Positions 1 through 9,368 of a stretch of 64,000 nucleotides of DNA are shown here, one piece after another. Numbering within the stretch: position 1 is the stretch's first letter; every line of letters starts with the position of its first letter. Origin of the DNA: Arcticibacter sp. (lineage in GTDB: Bacteria; Bacteroidota; Bacteroidia; 2-12-FULL-35-15); contig JAJNQB010000019.1 in NCBI GenBank assembly GCA_021155045.1, positions 367,970 through 431,969 of the forward strand. Direction: 5' to 3'. Made by a program: the position numbers and the translations under genes. Under the pieces are notes generated by a model. It did no database searches and had not been told where the DNA came from. It saw only the letters and a list, made by a program, of their open reading frames with translations.

Positions 1-399
1 ATGATCAGAGCCACCATAAATAGGTTCGCTGTGCAATAGTAAATCTCCAGGGTTTAAAAGTTCTAAAACGGTTGTGCTTATTGCAGCCATACCACTTTCG
101 AAAACTGCCCCATCTTCTGCTTCATCCCATAAGCACAATCTATTTTCAAGAATTTCTAAATCAGGATTATTTATTCTACTGTAAATTAAACCAACCTCTT
201 CTTTTGGTTTTAAATTACGTTTGCCATAAGCAATTTCGAAAAATGATTTTCCTTCTTCTGCTGTTTTAAATACAAAAGTAGAAGTTTGAAATATTGGACA
301 TTTTACTGCTCCTTCAGACAATTCTGGTTTATAACCATAACTCATCATTAAACTTTCAGGGCGCATTTTTTTTGCTGTTTTCTTTTTAGTTGCCATCAT
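1..399 (-). CDS. Cys/Met metabolism PLP-dependent enzyme (methionine gamma-lyase or cystathionine gamma-synthase type), 3' part missing
   Basis: This frame runs open off the left edge, so only the first 133 residues are visible. They match the N-terminal part of the Cys/Met-metabolism PLP family: a substrate-loop motif YSRINNPDLEILENRL, then FESGMAAIST and the LLNPGDLLLHSEPIYGG stretch that leads to the cofactor site. The PLP lysine lies outside the window. The family makes or cleaves cystathionine, or splits methionine to methanethiol, ammonia and 2-oxobutyrate. The visible part does not separate these activities. The start is one of two adjacent ATG codons, followed by a lysine-rich leader. 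A divergent Lrp-family regulator sits next door, a pairing that suggests amino-acid-responsive control. Confidence 0.85.
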   Translation of the reverse strand, partial: MMATKKKTAKKMRPESLMMSYGYKPELSEGAVKCPIFQTSTFVFKTAEEGKSFFEIAYGKRNLKPKEEVGLIYSRINNPDLEILENRLCLWDEAEDGAVFESGMAAISTTVLELLNPGDLLLHSEPIYGGSDH

Positions 400-418
400 T
401 AGAGAGATTTATTTAAAC

Positions 419-426
419 CAAAGTTA
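419..426 (-). promoter_or_regulatory. Probable -7 promoter element for the PLP enzyme gene
   Basis: On the minus strand this reads TAACTTTG, an exact match to the Bacteroidota -7 consensus TAnnTTTG, about 20 bases ahead of the start codon. No clear TTTG -33 element is seen at the expected distance. The rest of the 150-base divergent gap to the Lrp gene is very AT-rich and shows no other convincing site. Confidence 0.4.
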
Positions 427-551
427 CTATTCAAATCATTTATTTCTTTAATTTGTTATATATTTAGAAAATAAAACTAAAAAATTATATTAATAAAGAA
501 TATATATCTTAATATTGATTTCAAAAACTATAAAACAGAAAAATTATCCTG

Positions 552-1016
552 ATGGAAAAGCTAGATAGGTTGGACAAAAAAATTTTGGATTTACTTCAAA
601 AAAATTCTTCTTTAAATACGAAACAAATTGCTGATGAAGTTGGTCTGACTATCACGCCAACTTATGAAAGGATAAAGCGATTAGAAAAAACAGGAGTCAT
701 TGAAAAATATGTTGCACTATTAAATAAAGAAAAAATTGGAAAAAATTTAGTTGTGTATTGTAGTGTTTCTTTACAAGTTCATTCAAAGCCACTTTTAAAA
801 AAATTTGAACAAGCAATAACCAAATTAGATGAAGTAATGGAGTGTTACCATACTGCAGGAACGTTTGATTATCTCTTGAAAGTAGCCGCTAATGACATGA
901 ATCATTATCAAGATTTTATAACCAATAAATTAGCTGCAACAGAAAACATTGCTCATGTTCAAAGCTCTTTTGTGATGACAGAAGTAAAACATAAAACAAT
1001 TTATAAAATAGAATAA
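552..1016 (+). CDS. Lrp/AsnC family transcriptional regulator
   Basis: This 154-residue protein has the standard Lrp layout. A winged helix-turn-helix fills roughly residues 4-62 (LDRLDKKILDLLQKN, then TKQIADEVGLTITPTYERIK). An RAM ligand-sensing domain follows to the C-terminus, with the typical ECYHTAGTFDYLLKV strand. Lrp proteins bind amino acids and form octamers or hexadecamers on DNA. The divergent neighbour is a sulfur-amino-acid enzyme, so its likely target is that gene and its likely effector a related amino acid. The effector is inference. The gene ends at a strong terminator hairpin. Confidence 0.93.
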   Translation: MEKLDRLDKKILDLLQKNSSLNTKQIADEVGLTITPTYERIKRLEKTGVIEKYVALLNKEKIGKNLVVYCSVSLQVHSKPLLKKFEQAITKLDEVMECYHTAGTFDYLLKVAANDMNHYQDFITNKLAATENIAHVQSSFVMTEVKHKTIYKIE

Positions 1017-1020
1017 AAAA

Positions 1021-1048
1021 GAGCTGTATTTCTACAGCTCTTTTTTTT
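1021..1048. terminator. Bidirectional rho-independent terminator between lrp and recQ
   Basis: An 8-bp perfect stem GAGCTGTA / TACAGCTC encloses a 4-base TTTC loop. It is followed by eight T and preceded by a run of A, so it can terminate both the regulator gene and the convergent recQ gene. The recQ stop codon overlaps the T-run. Confidence 0.85.
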
Positions 1049-3254
1049 AGTTTCCAAATTCACTCATGAACCTTATTCGCATTAACCGCATTTCTTCTTC
1101 GGTATATTCATCTTCTCCTAATTCTTTTAATGCTGAATCAATGGAGTCACTTTCCGATTCTTTAAAATATTCCATTGCCTCTTCTTGTTTGTCTTCATCC
1201 ATTATATCGTTTAGATAATAGTTGATATTAACTTTTGTTCCTGAAGAAACTATACTTTCAATCTCAGTAATTAAATCACTTAATGACAAGCCTTTTGCTT
1301 TTGCAACATCTTCCAATTTTAATTTTCTGTCGATACTTTGTATGATGTAAACTTTTAAGCCAGATTTATTTACAATGGATTTAACAACCATATCCAATGG
1401 TCTTTCAATCTCATTTTCATCTACATATTTTGCAATTAGATCAATAAATGGTTTTCCAAATTTTTGTGCTTTCCCTTGTCCAACACCTGTAATATTAACC
1501 AACTCATCCATTTTAATTGGATATTGAATAGCCATTTCTTGTAAAGAGATTTCTTGAAAAATTACGTAAGGAGGTAATTTTAATTTATGAGCAGTTTGCT
1601 TTAATAAATCTTTTAATGCTGCAAATAATGCTTCATCTGCGCCAGCACTTCCTCCTTTTGCTCCTCCTGCTCCTCCATCTTCATCATCAGATTCGGTTCC
1701 TTCATAGTCATGATCTTTAGTAACCATTACGCTATAAGGTTTATCCATGAATTTTTTTCCTTCTGCCGTAACTTTTAGTAAGCCATAATTTTCAATATCT
1801 TTTGATAATAATCCAGTAACAAGAGCTTGGCGAATTACAGCATTCCAATATTTTTCTGTTTTATCATCCTCTAATCCTTTTCCAAAACACTCTAAATCGT
1901 TGTGTTTATATGTTTTTACTGTAGAAGTAATATTTCCTAGTAATATATTGATAATATCTTTTGTTTTGAATTTTTCTTTTACATCAATAACGGCTTCAAT
2001 TGCTAATGCAACATCGTCCATTCCTTCAAATTTTTGTTTTGGGTTACGGCAATTGTCGCACATACCACCACATCCTGTTTCGTCATATTCTTCGCCAAAA
2101 TAATGAAGTAAAAACTTTCTGCGACAGCTAGATGTTTCGGCATAAGAAACAGTTTCTGCTAAAAGTTGTTTTCCTATTTCTTGTTCAGCAACAGGTTTGC
2201 CTTTCATAAATTTTTCTAGTTTCACGATATCGTCATAACTATAAAAAGTAACACAATTTCCTTCTCCGCCATCTCTTCCCGCTCTTCCTGTTTCTTGGTA
2301 ATAGCCTTCTAATGATTTAGGAATATCATGATGTATCACAAAACGAACATCTGGTTTATCGATTCCCATTCCAAATGCTATTGTTGCTACAATCACATCA
2401 ATATCTTCCATTAAGAAAGCATCTTGTGTTCCTGCACGTTCTTTTGCTTCCAATCCTGCATGGTATGGGGCAGCTTTTATTCCATTAACTTTTAATGTTT
2501 CTGCAAGTTCTTCTACTTTTTTGCGACTTAAACAATATACAATTCCTGATTTTCCTTGTTGGCCTTTTATGTATTTTATAATTTCTTTTACAACATTTTG
2601 TTTTGTTCTTACTTCGTAATATAAATTAGAACGGTTAAAAGAGGATTTAAAAACATTGGCTTTTGTCATGCCAAGATTTTTTTGAATATCCTGTTGTACT
2701 TTTGGAGTAGCAGTTGCTGTTAAAGCAATGATAGGTACTTTGCCAATGTTTTCTATAATTGGTCTTAGTCTGCGATACTCAGGACGAAAGTCGTGCCCCC
2801 ATTCTGAAATGCAATGTGCTTCATCAATAGCGAAGAATGAGATTTTTATTTCATTAAAAAATGCAATATTTTCTTCTTTTGTTAAGCTCTCAGGGGCAAC
2901 ATATAATAATTTTGTTTTTCCAGATTTAATATCACTCTTAACTTTTGTTATTTCAGTTTTGTTTAGAGATGAATTTAAAAAATGAGCAATGCCTTCTTCA
3001 TTACCAAAGTTTCTTAAAGCATCTACTTGATTTTTCATCAAAGCAATTAAAGGAGAAACAATAATTGCTGTTCCTTCGCTAACCAAAGCGGGTAATTGAT
3101 AGCATAATGATTTGCCTCCACCTGTTGGCATAATCACAAAAGTATCTTTACCATCTAATACACTCGTAATAATTTCTTCTTGCTGTCCTTTAAAACTATC
3201 GAATCCGAAAAATTTTTGTAAACATTCTTGAAGAGAAGTTTCTGTTACCACCAT
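1047..3254 (-). CDS. recQ: ATP-dependent DNA helicase RecQ
   Basis: This 735-residue superfamily 2 helicase unwinds DNA 3'-5' in recombination and fork repair. Walker A MPTGGGKS is at residues 43-50 and the DEAH box at 144-147. The helicase C-terminal domain has QETGRAGRDGG. A zinc site of the RecQ type follows (C in SSCRRKF, then CGGMCDNC), then a winged-helix RQC region and an HRDC domain (LPPYVIFQEISLQEMA). A glycine-rich linker, DGGAGGAKGGSAGAD, joins RQC and HRDC. About 110 residues beyond HRDC form an acidic C-terminal extension, as in other Bacteroidota RecQ proteins. The gene stands alone and converges on the Lrp gene. Confidence 0.96.
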   Translation of the reverse strand: MVVTETSLQECLQKFFGFDSFKGQQEEIITSVLDGKDTFVIMPTGGGKSLCYQLPALVSEGTAIIVSPLIALMKNQVDALRNFGNEEGIAHFLNSSLNKTEITKVKSDIKSGKTKLLYVAPESLTKEENIAFFNEIKISFFAIDEAHCISEWGHDFRPEYRRLRPIIENIGKVPIIALTATATPKVQQDIQKNLGMTKANVFKSSFNRSNLYYEVRTKQNVVKEIIKYIKGQQGKSGIVYCLSRKKVEELAETLKVNGIKAAPYHAGLEAKERAGTQDAFLMEDIDVIVATIAFGMGIDKPDVRFVIHHDIPKSLEGYYQETGRAGRDGGEGNCVTFYSYDDIVKLEKFMKGKPVAEQEIGKQLLAETVSYAETSSCRRKFLLHYFGEEYDETGCGGMCDNCRNPKQKFEGMDDVALAIEAVIDVKEKFKTKDIINILLGNITSTVKTYKHNDLECFGKGLEDDKTEKYWNAVIRQALVTGLLSKDIENYGLLKVTAEGKKFMDKPYSVMVTKDHDYEGTESDDEDGGAGGAKGGSAGADEALFAALKDLLKQTAHKLKLPPYVIFQEISLQEMAIQYPIKMDELVNITGVGQGKAQKFGKPFIDLIAKYVDENEIERPLDMVVKSIVNKSGLKVYIIQSIDRKLKLEDVAKAKGLSLSDLITEIESIVSSGTKVNINYYLNDIMDEDKQEEAMEYFKESESDSIDSALKELGEDEYTEEEMRLMRIRFMSEFGN

Positions 3255-3407
3255 TTTAATAATTTATTTTTTATTATATCTTTTTGATTATTTAATTCTT
3301 AATTCCTACTTGTAAATATATAATAAAAAATTGTTACACAACCAAACTTTTCTATACTTTATTTCTATTTTTCTACGAAGTGAATAATTCTATCGATAAA
3401 ATATTTT

Positions 3408-3415
3408 ACTTTTAC
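3408..3415 (+). promoter_or_regulatory. Possible -7 element ahead of the GT2 gene
   Basis: TACTTTTA lies 5 bases before the start codon and differs from TAnnTTTG only in the last base. The same octamer precedes the ABC ATPase gene at 12.1 kb. If used, the transcript would have almost no leader. The remaining 150 bases of the recQ/GT2 gap show nothing else recognisable. Confidence 0.25.
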
Positions 3416-3419
3416 CGAA

Positions 3420-4136
3420 ATGCTCAAAATAGCTGCTATTATTCCTGCTTATAATGAAGAAAATTCAATTGGAAATGTTGTGAAAAGCATCCATTCAATT
3501 GATACAGAAAACCTTTTTATCATTGATGCAGTTGTTGTAAATGATTGTTCAAAGGACACTACAAGTGATATAATAGCTCGGATAAATTGCATTCCTTTGA
3601 ATCTACCTATTAATTTAGGAATTGGAGGCGCTGTTCAAACGGGTTTTAAATATGCGTTTGAAAATGACTATGATTATGCCATTCAAGTGGATGGTGATGG
3701 GCAACACCCTGCCGATGAAATAGTAAAACTTTTAAAATGTGCAATTGATAATAATGCAGATGTTATTATTGGTTCAAGATTTATTGAAAAAGAAGGATTT
3801 CAATCTTCTGCCATTAGGAGATTTGGGATCAATTACTTTAAACTCCTCAATAAATTTCTTGTAAATAAAGTAGTTACAGACAGCACTTCTGGGTTTAGAC
3901 TGATAAACAAAAAAGTTTTAGAAAAAGTTAGTGAATACTATCCAGATGAATATCCAGAGCCAGAAGCTATTATTATGTACGCTCTTAATAAATTTAAAAT
4001 ACTTGAAGTGCCTGTTAAGATGCTGGAAAGACAAGGAGGAGTTTCATCTATTGGTTTTTTTGCCTCTGTTTATTACATGTTTAAAGTTACCTTAGCGATT
4101 ATTTATACTTTTATCCGATTAAAATTTAAGAAGTAA
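3420..4136 (+). CDS. GT2 family glycosyltransferase (dolichyl/polyprenyl-phosphate sugar synthase-like)
   Basis: This 238-residue protein has the DPM1-like GT2 fold. It opens with AAIIPAYNEENSIGNVV for nucleotide-sugar binding, then VVNDCSKDT, and has the acidic metal site QVDGDGQHP. DPM1-like enzymes move a sugar from a nucleotide donor to a polyprenyl phosphate on the cytoplasmic face, supplying GT-C transferases that act outside the membrane. The C-terminal 25 residues are hydrophobic (FFASVYYMFKVTLAIIYTFI), so it probably sits on the membrane. A small membrane protein gene starts 6 bases later and is probably cotranscribed. The sugar cannot be told from sequence. Confidence 0.88.
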   Translation: MLKIAAIIPAYNEENSIGNVVKSIHSIDTENLFIIDAVVVNDCSKDTTSDIIARINCIPLNLPINLGIGGAVQTGFKYAFENDYDYAIQVDGDGQHPADEIVKLLKCAIDNNADVIIGSRFIEKEGFQSSAIRRFGINYFKLLNKFLVNKVVTDSTSGFRLINKKVLEKVSEYYPDEYPEPEAIIMYALNKFKILEVPVKMLERQGGVSSIGFFASVYYMFKVTLAIIYTFIRLKFKK

Positions 4137-4142
4137 AACAAG

Positions 4143-4616
4143 ATGCAAACAAAATATTTTAGAGTAAATAAAAAGGAATATTGTCATATTACAGATGAAT
4201 TTATTTTTGTTTCGAATGAAAAAAATCCAACTCGAATTCCTTTAGAATATGAATTAAGTGAAGCTTGGGGAATAATAAGTGTTTTAAATTATATATTTTT
4301 CGCTTTGATTTTTATTTATACTGCAGTTTCAGTAAATTATTATGGTATCCATTTTTTTAAACATATCGAAAATTATGGTGCTATTCTTTTATTGATACTT
4401 TCTTTTATCCGATTAAAAAAAGGATTTTTAAGTAGCAATACGCCTACAGTTAAAAGGCAAAAAATAAAATCTGTTTATTTTAAAACCCCATTCTTTTCTT
4501 TTTCAAGGATAGTAATTTATTTCGAAGGACCAGAAGGAAAAACGCTAAGAAAAACTATTCCTATTTTGTATAAAAAAGAAGCACAGCCTTTATTGATGGA
4601 ATTTAAATTGATTTAA
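4143..4616 (+). CDS. Small membrane protein of unknown function, cotranscribed with a GT2 transferase
   Basis: I do not recognise this 157-residue family. It has a hydrophilic N-terminus, two hydrophobic segments at about residues 44-66 and 76-91, then a soluble basic C-terminal half rich in beta-strand-forming residues. The layout resembles small membrane proteins with a PH-like cytoplasmic domain. The position directly after a DPM1-like transferase recalls the DUF2304 or GtrA partners of such enzymes, but the sequence does not clearly match either. Its last 14 bases overlap the convergent recX gene. Confidence 0.7.
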   Translation: MQTKYFRVNKKEYCHITDEFIFVSNEKNPTRIPLEYELSEAWGIISVLNYIFFALIFIYTAVSVNYYGIHFFKHIENYGAILLLILSFIRLKKGFLSSNTPTVKRQKIKSVYFKTPFFSFSRIVIYFEGPEGKTLRKTIPILYKKEAQPLLMEFKLI

Positions 4617-5082
4617 TTATTTCCCAAACCATATCACTTTCATACCCTCTTGAAATTGCATATTGTGCAGTTTTGTAGTTTTTTTGATATTCTTTCCCTT
4701 TTGGTAATTCTTTTAATTTTTTTGAGATAATTGATTTAAGTGTTTCGTAATATTGTTGCTCGTCAATTTCTTTCATCGCAGATTTAATACAATACTCAGA
4801 TATTTTTCTTTTTTTGAGTTCAATTTTTATCTTAATTCTTCCCCATTTTTTTATTCTGAATTTTCCTCCAGCAAATAATTTTGCAAAACGTTCTTCATTT
4901 AAAAAATTTTCAGTGATAAGATTTGCTATAATGTTTTCAACATCGTTGCTGTACAAGCCCCATTCGTATAGCTTGTTGCGCATTTCTTGTTGGCAACGTT
5001 CTTGGTAAGCACAATATTTTTGTGCGCTGATATAGGCTTGATTTGGAGTTAATTTTTTTTTAGGTTTTGTTTCTAAATCCAT
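4603..5082 (-). CDS. recX: Regulatory protein RecX
   Basis: This 159-residue, lysine-rich helical protein matches RecX, which binds RecA filaments and limits strand exchange. The typical three-helix repeat signatures are visible: CAYQERCQQEMRNKLYEWG, then ITENFLNEERFAKLFAGGKF, then WGRIKIKIELKKRKIS. No recA gene lies in the window. Its 3' end overlaps the convergent membrane-protein gene by 14 bases. It is 3 bases downstream of the DUF58 gene and may be read from the same transcript. Confidence 0.9.
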   Translation of the reverse strand: MDLETKPKKKLTPNQAYISAQKYCAYQERCQQEMRNKLYEWGLYSNDVENIIANLITENFLNEERFAKLFAGGKFRIKKWGRIKIKIELKKRKISEYCIKSAMKEIDEQQYYETLKSIISKKLKELPKGKEYQKNYKTAQYAISRGYESDMVWEIIKSI

Positions 5083-5085
5083 TGT

Positions 5086-6420
5086 TTAAATCAATCCTCT
5101 TGCTTTTAGTTCTAAATATTTATTGATTGAATTTACGGAAAGATTTTGTGGCGCTGTTAATATGCTTTGAATGCCAAATTTTTCAAGTTCTTTAATAATC
5201 AATTTTTTTTCAAACGCATATTTTTCCGCAATAACTTTATTGTAAATTTCTTCAGTAGTTTTGGCAGGTTCATTTAAAAAGTTTGTTAATTCAGTATTTT
5301 CAAAAAAGATAACCACCAATAAGTGATCTTTTGCTAATCGCAATAAATATTTTAACTGGCGTTTTAATCCGGATAAGCTTTCAAAATTGGTGTAAAGAAG
5401 TAATAAGCTACGCTGAGAAATTTTTGTTTTGATATTTATATAAAGATTTTCATAATCACTTTCCAGATAACTTGTTTTTTGGTTATGTAATAAATGCAAA
5501 ATTTTATTTAAGTGTCCGCTTTTTCTTTCTGCTTGTAATATAGATTGAACCTTATTTGAAAATGTTATTATGCCTGCTTTATCATGTTTAAGCATTGCAA
5601 TATTCGTAATTACCAAACTAGAATTAATAGCATAATCCAATAAACTTAAGCCTTCAAAAGGCATACGCATAATCCGGCCCATATCAATTATTGCGTAAAC
5701 TTGTTGTGATTTTTCATCTTGATATTGGTTAATCATCAACTTACTTTTTCGAGCAGTAGCTTTCCAATTTATTGTTCTGTAATCGTCACCATAAACGTAT
5801 TCTTTTATTTGGTCGAATTCATTATTGTTTCCAATTTTTCTGATTTTTTTTATTCCAAATTCTGTTAATCTATTTGAAATGGCTAGTAATTCATATTTAC
5901 GCATTTGCATAAATGATGGATAGACAGGAACTACAACATCTTGCGAAAATTTATAACGTTTTTGAATCAGTCCGATAGGGCTTTTAACATATATATTTAC
6001 CGCACCAAAACTATATTCTCCTCTTTTTGTAGGGCGAACATCATAATCAATTGTTTTTGATTTACCCGATGGAATCATTAATTTGAAAAAAATATTTCGA
6101 AGCTGAAATTGAAAAGGAAGTTCGTCAATTACTTCAATTTTTGTGGGAAATAAATAGTGATTGTCTATCCTTATTTGTATTGGATTATCATCGCCATTTG
6201 ACAGCTTGTCAAGAGTTTCTCGTTTTGCTGAAATACCATTTTTGTTGGCAAATAAAACAAGTATATCAATAATGATTAAAACGATGATTGTAAGCAAAGC
6301 ATAAAAAGAAAATTCATATATATCAGAAAAAAAGAAACTAAAAATCAAAAACACCACTTCTGCTGAAATTACGAAATATAGCAGCGTTGAAATGTATATT
6401 GATTTTAAAAAATGTTTCAT
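5086..6420 (-). CDS. DUF58 domain-containing protein of a MoxR locus
   Basis: This 444-residue protein starts with two hydrophobic segments (about residues 10-55), then an extracytoplasmic-type beta region. A DUF58 signature, GDDYRTINWKATARKSKLM, is followed by a von-Willebrand-A-like fold with the metal-site style segment YAIIDMGRIM. DUF58 proteins are regularly encoded next to MoxR AAA+ ATPases and are thought to be their clients or partners in assembling membrane or periplasmic complexes. The start codon is 3 bases after the moxR stop. It ends 3 bases before recX. Confidence 0.9.
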   Translation of the reverse strand: MKHFLKSIYISTLLYFVISAEVVFLIFSFFFSDIYEFSFYALLTIIVLIIIDILVLFANKNGISAKRETLDKLSNGDDNPIQIRIDNHYLFPTKIEVIDELPFQFQLRNIFFKLMIPSGKSKTIDYDVRPTKRGEYSFGAVNIYVKSPIGLIQKRYKFSQDVVVPVYPSFMQMRKYELLAISNRLTEFGIKKIRKIGNNNEFDQIKEYVYGDDYRTINWKATARKSKLMINQYQDEKSQQVYAIIDMGRIMRMPFEGLSLLDYAINSSLVITNIAMLKHDKAGIITFSNKVQSILQAERKSGHLNKILHLLHNQKTSYLESDYENLYINIKTKISQRSLLLLYTNFESLSGLKRQLKYLLRLAKDHLLVVIFFENTELTNFLNEPAKTTEEIYNKVIAEKYAFEKKLIIKELEKFGIQSILTAPQNLSVNSINKYLELKARGLI

Positions 6421-6423
6421 TTA

Positions 6424-7401
6424 TTATCTAGGAATTTCTATTTTTTCTATTATTTGTTTGATGACTTCGTTTGCTGTTATACCTTCCATTTCTTTTTCGG
6501 GAGTTAGCATAATTCTATGTTTTAATACATTTATTGCAATCAATTTAATGTCATCTGGTGTTACAAAATCACGACCTTTAATCGCTGCAATTGCTTTTGA
6601 GCTTGATAGCATAGATAGTGATGCACGAGGAGATGCCCCTAGATACAAGGATGTATTATTTCGAGTTTGATTTACAATTTTGGCGATGTATGAAATTAAA
6701 TTTTGGTCGATATGTATTTCACCAACTTTACTTCTGTAATTTTTAATGTCATTTGCGGTCATTACAGATTGAACAGAATTTAAATCAATTGAATTTTTTT
6801 TCGAATGAAAATCGGAAATGATTTTTGTTTCATCTTCCAATGTTGGATAATCAACATTTATTTTGAATAAAAATCGATCGAGTTGTGCTTCTGGTAATCT
6901 GTAAGTGCCTTCATGTTCAACAGGATTTTGTGTTGCTAAAACAATAAAAGGAGCATCAAGTGGATATGTTTTTCCATCAACCGTTATTTGTCTCTCCTCC
7001 ATTGCTTCAAAGAGTGCTGCTTGCGTTTTTGCAGGAGCTCGATTAATTTCATCTATTAAAACTATGTTCGAAAATAATGGTCCTGATTTAAATTCAAATT
7101 CGCTAGTTTTTAAATTAAAAATACTCGTTCCTAAAATATCAGAAGGCATTAAATCAGGTGTAAATTGAATACGTGAAAAATTTACAGACATTGTTTTTGA
7201 AAGCAACTTTGCTGTTAGCGTTTTAGCAACACCAGGAACTCCTTCTATTAAAACATGCCCATCGGCTAATACTGCTGCAATAAGCATTTCAATCATTGTA
7301 TCTTGCCCAACAATTATTTTTCCTATCTCCGTTTTAATAGAGTTTACAGCTTGTTGTAATTCTCTTAAATCAATTCTGTTTTCAAATGTTTGATTTTCCA
7401 T
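6424..7401 (-). CDS. MoxR family AAA+ ATPase
   Basis: The protein has 325 residues, the usual MoxR length. Walker A GVPGVAKT is at residues 54-61, Walker B is IVLIDEINRAPAKTQAALFE, sensor 1 is VLATQNPVEHEGTY and an arginine-finger segment is LPEAQLDRFLFKI. A C-terminal helical lid holds SPRASLSML. MoxR proteins are chaperone-like ATPases that help von-Willebrand-A proteins insert cofactors or assemble. Downstream DUF58 and upstream DUF4350, DUF4129 and SpoIIM genes are spaced by 3 bases or overlap, so this is one operon. Confidence 0.95.
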   Translation of the reverse strand: MENQTFENRIDLRELQQAVNSIKTEIGKIIVGQDTMIEMLIAAVLADGHVLIEGVPGVAKTLTAKLLSKTMSVNFSRIQFTPDLMPSDILGTSIFNLKTSEFEFKSGPLFSNIVLIDEINRAPAKTQAALFEAMEERQITVDGKTYPLDAPFIVLATQNPVEHEGTYRLPEAQLDRFLFKINVDYPTLEDETKIISDFHSKKNSIDLNSVQSVMTANDIKNYRSKVGEIHIDQNLISYIAKIVNQTRNNTSLYLGASPRASLSMLSSSKAIAAIKGRDFVTPDDIKLIAINVLKHRIMLTPEKEMEGITANEVIKQIIEKIEIPR

Positions 7402-7404
7402 AAT

Positions 7405-8631
7405 TTATCGTTTGTTGTATTTGTGAAATTCTTCAATCATTAAATTTAATTTTATTAATTCTTGTTGTGTTACATTATTTTTTGATGATATGTCGTCAAA
7501 AAAATAAAACATATCGTGTACCTTCATTTTTTCAATGCCAGATAAAATGCTGATTCGTGTTATAAAAGAATCGTCATAAATTGTTGTTTTTATTTGAAAT
7601 GTTTTTCTTATATGTGCTAAAAAGTAAGTAATTTTTTTATCTGCAATATTTTTATGGTTGCCTGTTTGATAATATAAAGTGCCTACAACTCCAATAAAAT
7701 CTAATGTTGTATTTCTTAAAGGTTCGATTATTGGAATGGTTCTTTGTTTGCGTTTTGTTCCAATAAGAATAAATATTAGAAGCGAAATTAAAGCTACAAA
7801 GTATGCCGTTTTTAGTGCTGGGTTAGCAAAAAGTACTCGAAACATATTATCGTGAGCAACGTTCGAAACTTTATAATACTCATCCCAAATTATATTTGAA
7901 ACAGGCAAATAGGAAAGGACTTTACTTGCATAATCTACATTGGTATTATCTACAAAAAAATAATTTGTAAAAACTTCGGGTGTTGTATGAATATAAATTT
8001 TTCCTTTACCCCATTTCATTGCTATGAAATTAATTTGATTCTTATTATTTGTCCCTAAAATGCTTGTTATTGTTGTGTCAAAAGAATTTAAATAATAGTT
8101 TTCCAAATGATTTTTAAAAGAATAAAATTTAGTTGATTTTAAATGTGGGTTGCTGAAATTTAATTTTACGGAGTCGTCTTGTTTAATTGATTTTACGGTA
8201 TTGGAATCTATTTTTAAACCACTATCAAAATTGTAAAAAGCATTTGTATTTAATTTTAACGTATCAGCAAATTTTCCAGAAAAATAATTTGCGGCAACAA
8301 ACACATTGTTTCCTGCAAAAGCGTATTTTAAAAGTTCTTTAGTGTCAAGCTCATCGGGTTCAAATGATTTATTAATAACAACGTAGTTGGTGTTTTGGTA
8401 TGAATTGTTTTTTAAAACATTGTATAAAGGGAGTTTTTCTGGTGCAATATTTTTTTCAGGAAATAGTTCAGGCAATGTGCTAAATAAAGCTTCTGTTCCA
8501 TAAGGGATTTTATCTTTTTTTGAATAAGATTGACTCCAGTCAATTGGCTTAGGAGAGTATATTTTTAGAAGTATTAACGCTAAAAAACATAATACTAAAA
8601 ATAACACATATTTTTTATTACCTTTTAACAT
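7405..8631 (-). CDS. DUF4350-type membrane protein of the MoxR locus
   Basis: This 408-residue protein has an N-terminal membrane anchor (residues 8-24) and a long extracytoplasmic region. A second transmembrane segment lies at about residues 276-294 (YFVALISLLIFILIGTKRKQ), followed by a cytoplasmic tail. The outer region begins with the feature common in DUF4350 proteins: a YSPKPIDWSQSYSKKDKIPY start followed by a glutamine-amidotransferase-like alpha/beta fold. The function is unknown. The gene overlaps the DUF4129 gene by one base, and its place between DUF4129 and moxR is the conserved order for this locus in Bacteroidota. Confidence 0.8.
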   Translation of the reverse strand: MLKGNKKYVLFLVLCFLALILLKIYSPKPIDWSQSYSKKDKIPYGTEALFSTLPELFPEKNIAPEKLPLYNVLKNNSYQNTNYVVINKSFEPDELDTKELLKYAFAGNNVFVAANYFSGKFADTLKLNTNAFYNFDSGLKIDSNTVKSIKQDDSVKLNFSNPHLKSTKFYSFKNHLENYYLNSFDTTITSILGTNNKNQINFIAMKWGKGKIYIHTTPEVFTNYFFVDNTNVDYASKVLSYLPVSNIIWDEYYKVSNVAHDNMFRVLFANPALKTAYFVALISLLIFILIGTKRKQRTIPIIEPLRNTTLDFIGVVGTLYYQTGNHKNIADKKITYFLAHIRKTFQIKTTIYDDSFITRISILSGIEKMKVHDMFYFFDDISSKNNVTQQELIKLNLMIEEFHKYNKR

Positions 8632-9368
8632 TATAGTTTAATAGCCTTAAATTTTTCAATCGTATTTTGATATTTTGATTCATCTATCGGAAAATTTCCG
8701 TACCAAAAATATTCATATAAAAAAGTAATTTCTTTGAACTGTTTATTAAATCTGTTATTTGTTAATTCAACAGAATAGTCCTTGTTTGTTTTATCAATTT
8801 TCCATTGAATTAAATTTTTATCAGTAAGCTGTTTTAGAAGTAATAGAAAATGTAAGCGAACTGCTTTTCTGAAATCTTTTTTTGCAATAGCTTCTGAAAT
8901 TAATTTTTGAAAGTCTATTTTATAAATATCTTCTTCTATTTCCGAAAAATCAATTGATACAGGAGCACTTTTTCCATAAAAAAGCGAACGGATATTGTTT
9001 TTAAATAATAAAATAATAATAACTGCAATTGCTGCAAACATGAGCAAATATTGAAAAATACTCCAACTTAATTTTCCTCCTTCGGTATCAAATAATTTGG
9101 ATATCATTCTATCAATCCAATCTATTAACATTTCCCAAGGAGTTTTTGGAGCTGGACCAACTTTGTCGTATCTGTAATCCGTATTTTTTAATAAGTTTTC
9201 TTTTGTCTCTTGTTTCAATTTTCTCACTTCAACTTTAGTTGAATCAATAGCAACTATTGTGTGCTTAGAAATACTATCGTTTGCACAAAATGATTTTTTA
9301 CTGTATATAAGGTTATACAGCATCAAAATAAGAAAAATAATTTTAGTACTGCTGCTTAAATTCATCAT
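8631..9368 (-). CDS. DUF4129-type membrane protein of the MoxR locus
   Basis: This 245-residue protein has a signal-like N-terminus, a linker and one central transmembrane helix (about residues 104-122, YLLMFAAIAVIIILLF). The C-terminal cytoplasmic domain is of the DUF4129 kind: a helical pair with AVRLHFLLLLKQL followed by FLYEYFWYGNFPI. DUF4129 domains occur at the end of transglutaminase-like membrane proteins and alone in MoxR loci, where their role is unknown. The start is one of two adjacent ATG codons, chosen for the signal segment that follows. It overlaps the upstream gene by 26 bases. Confidence 0.78.
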   Translation of the reverse strand: MMNLSSSTKIIFLILMLYNLIYSKKSFCANDSISKHTIVAIDSTKVEVRKLKQETKENLLKNTDYRYDKVGPAPKTPWEMLIDWIDRMISKLFDTEGGKLSWSIFQYLLMFAAIAVIIILLFKNNIRSLFYGKSAPVSIDFSEIEEDIYKIDFQKLISEAIAKKDFRKAVRLHFLLLLKQLTDKNLIQWKIDKTNKDYSVELTNNRFNKQFKEITFLYEYFWYGNFPIDESKYQNTIEKFKAIKL